A stretch of DNA of 15,783 nucleotides, from the NCBI GenBank assembly GCA_900547295.1, contig URGK01000063.1, forward strand, positions 1 to 15,783. Direction: 5' to 3'. How positions within the stretch are numbered: the stretch's first letter is position 1; the number at the start of each line of letters is the position of its first letter. Below are positions 15,396 to 15,783 of this stretch, piece after piece. Made by a program: the position numbers and the translations under genes. Source of the stretch: an uncultured Eubacteriales bacterium. GTDB lineage: Bacteria > Bacillota > Clostridia > Peptostreptococcales > Anaerovoracaceae. Under the pieces are notes generated by a model. The model was not told the origin of the DNA and did no database searches. It saw only the letters and a program-made list of their open reading frames with translations.

Positions 15396-15424
15396 AAGGT
15401 GTGCTTCTTTTGGGAATACACCTT
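15396..15424 (+). terminator. Hairpin after the 528-residue protein gene, weak terminator
   Basis: AAGGTGTGCTTC (15396-15407) pairs with 15413-15424 (GGGAATACACCTT as far as the stem extends), about 12 bp with one mismatch. Only four T follow, so termination may be inefficient. ATACAC (15416-15421) can also pair with GTGTAT (15431-15436), an alternative fold that would break this hairpin. Confidence 0.4.
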
Positions 15425-15460
15425 TTCCAAGTGTATCTGGTATGATGCTGAACTTGCGGA
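15398..15460 (+). repeat. Hairpin-plus-tail element, copy B
   Basis: Related to 13674-13735: GGTG...CACC hairpin, then CACCTTTT, AAGTGTATCTGGTATGAT and TTGC in the same order. The -10-like part of copy A is not preserved (TGATGCTG), so this copy is probably not an active promoter. Confidence 0.4.
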
Positions 15461-15542
15461 AGAAAGAGGGCGGGAGAGATTAAATGTAAAAAAACCTGAC
15501 AAAGGAAGTATGTTTTGCGTAAAATGTAAAAATAAAGAATAA
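15399..15542 (+). pseudogene. Possible 47-codon frame or gene remnant with CxxC tail
   Basis: A frame from GTG 15399 to TAA 15540-15542 ends in GSMFCVKCKNKE, resembling the cysteine pair of a zinc ribbon, and includes WYDAELAEERGRERL. No ribosome site precedes it and its start overlaps the hairpin element. It could be a decayed gene end or simply chance; I lean only slightly towards a remnant. Confidence 0.15.
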
Positions 15543-15567
15543 TAAGTTAAAAAATAGAAAATAAATG

Positions 15568-15596
15568 TTGACATGCTATAACTGTAATGGTAATAT
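15568..15596 (+). promoter_or_regulatory. Promoter of the gene at the window end
   Basis: TTGACA (15568-15573) and TAATAT (15591-15596) are 17 nt apart; the start should fall near 15603. The rest of the gap from 15346 holds the hairpin element, the doubtful short frame and AT-rich sequence. Confidence 0.75.
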
Positions 15597-15665
15597 ATAG
15601 TCACAAATCCTATGACCAAATTATTGAAGAAATACATTAATAAAGGAATTAGAGAGGACGAGACA

Positions 15666-15783
15666 ATGAGTACAGCAAAAGATATAAAAGTATATATTGC
15701 AGAGCAGTTTGAAACAACCAGAAGAAAAGAATTCAGCTTTACTGATGATATGGTATTTCATATTATATATGGTCAGGGTACGG
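15666..15783 (+). CDS. Start of an unidentified gene, cut by the window end
   Basis: Thirty-nine codons are visible from ATG 15666, preceded by AGAGAGG (15651-15657). The protein begins MSTAKDIKVYIAEQFE and continues RRKEFSFTDDMVFHIIYGQG, apparently soluble and without a signal peptide. Too little is present to assign a family. An in-frame ATG at 15612 would add 18 residues but has no ribosome site and lies only about 9 nt from the predicted transcript start, so 15666 is preferred. Confidence 0.6.
   Translation, partial: MSTAKDIKVYIAEQFETTRRKEFSFTDDMVFHIIYGQGT

Noticed and set aside
15380..15637. 85-residue minus-strand frame rich in Phe, Tyr and Ser
   Set aside because: Product of AT-rich intergenic sequence; crosses a plus-strand consensus promoter and has no ribosome site.

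Overview
The window is about 15.8 kb with moderate to low GC, strong Shine-Dalgarno sites and consensus TTGACA/TATAAT promoters. All supportable genes lie on the + strand. The gene content fits a monoderm, low-GC Firmicute, most likely a Clostridia (Lachnospiraceae-like) bacterium: CCA-encoding tRNAs, a Gram-positive-type RND pump with no adaptor or outer-membrane channel, a lipoprotein-type solute-binding protein, and dense two-component and c-di-GMP signalling. The species cannot be fixed from the sequence alone.

Layout. (1) 1-1903: tandem terminator-like hairpins, then an operator-bearing promoter, an amino-acid permease of the APC superfamily and its terminator. (2) 1904-2513: inverted repeats and the broken 5' end of a TetR-type regulator, followed by a tRNA operon (Asn-GTT, Leu-TAA, initiator Met-CAT) with its own promoter and terminator. 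(3) 2549-8172: a signalling locus made of a solute-binding lipoprotein, a membrane hybrid histidine kinase (overlapping by 4 nt), a REC/HD-GYP/PAS c-di-GMP phosphodiesterase, and a small Hpt phosphotransfer protein (overlapping by 23 nt). (4) 8188-12594: a TetR repressor with a palindromic operator inside its promoter, co-transcribed with a 1221-residue RND transporter that has a coiled coil where AcrB has its TolC-docking subdomain. (5) 12612-13438: a DeoR/GlpR-type regulator with repeats around its promoter and no sugar genes beside it. (6) 13477-13701: a promoter, a structured segment of about 160 nt and two terminators, which looks like an unassigned small RNA or attenuated leader. (7) 13759-15345: a 528-residue helical protein I do not recognise, bracketed by two diverged copies of a short hairpin element. 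(8) 15568-15783: a promoter and the start of a gene that runs off the window.

How the genes may work together. The kinase locus holds every part of a four-step phosphorelay (His and Asp on the kinase, His on the Hpt, Asp on the phosphodiesterase). It plausibly links an extracellular small molecule, bound by the lipoprotein and/or the kinase sensor domain, to c-di-GMP breakdown. The TetR/RND pair looks like a ligand-derepressed efflux unit. Most intergenic gaps carry clear inverted repeats, so local regulation is unusually readable here.
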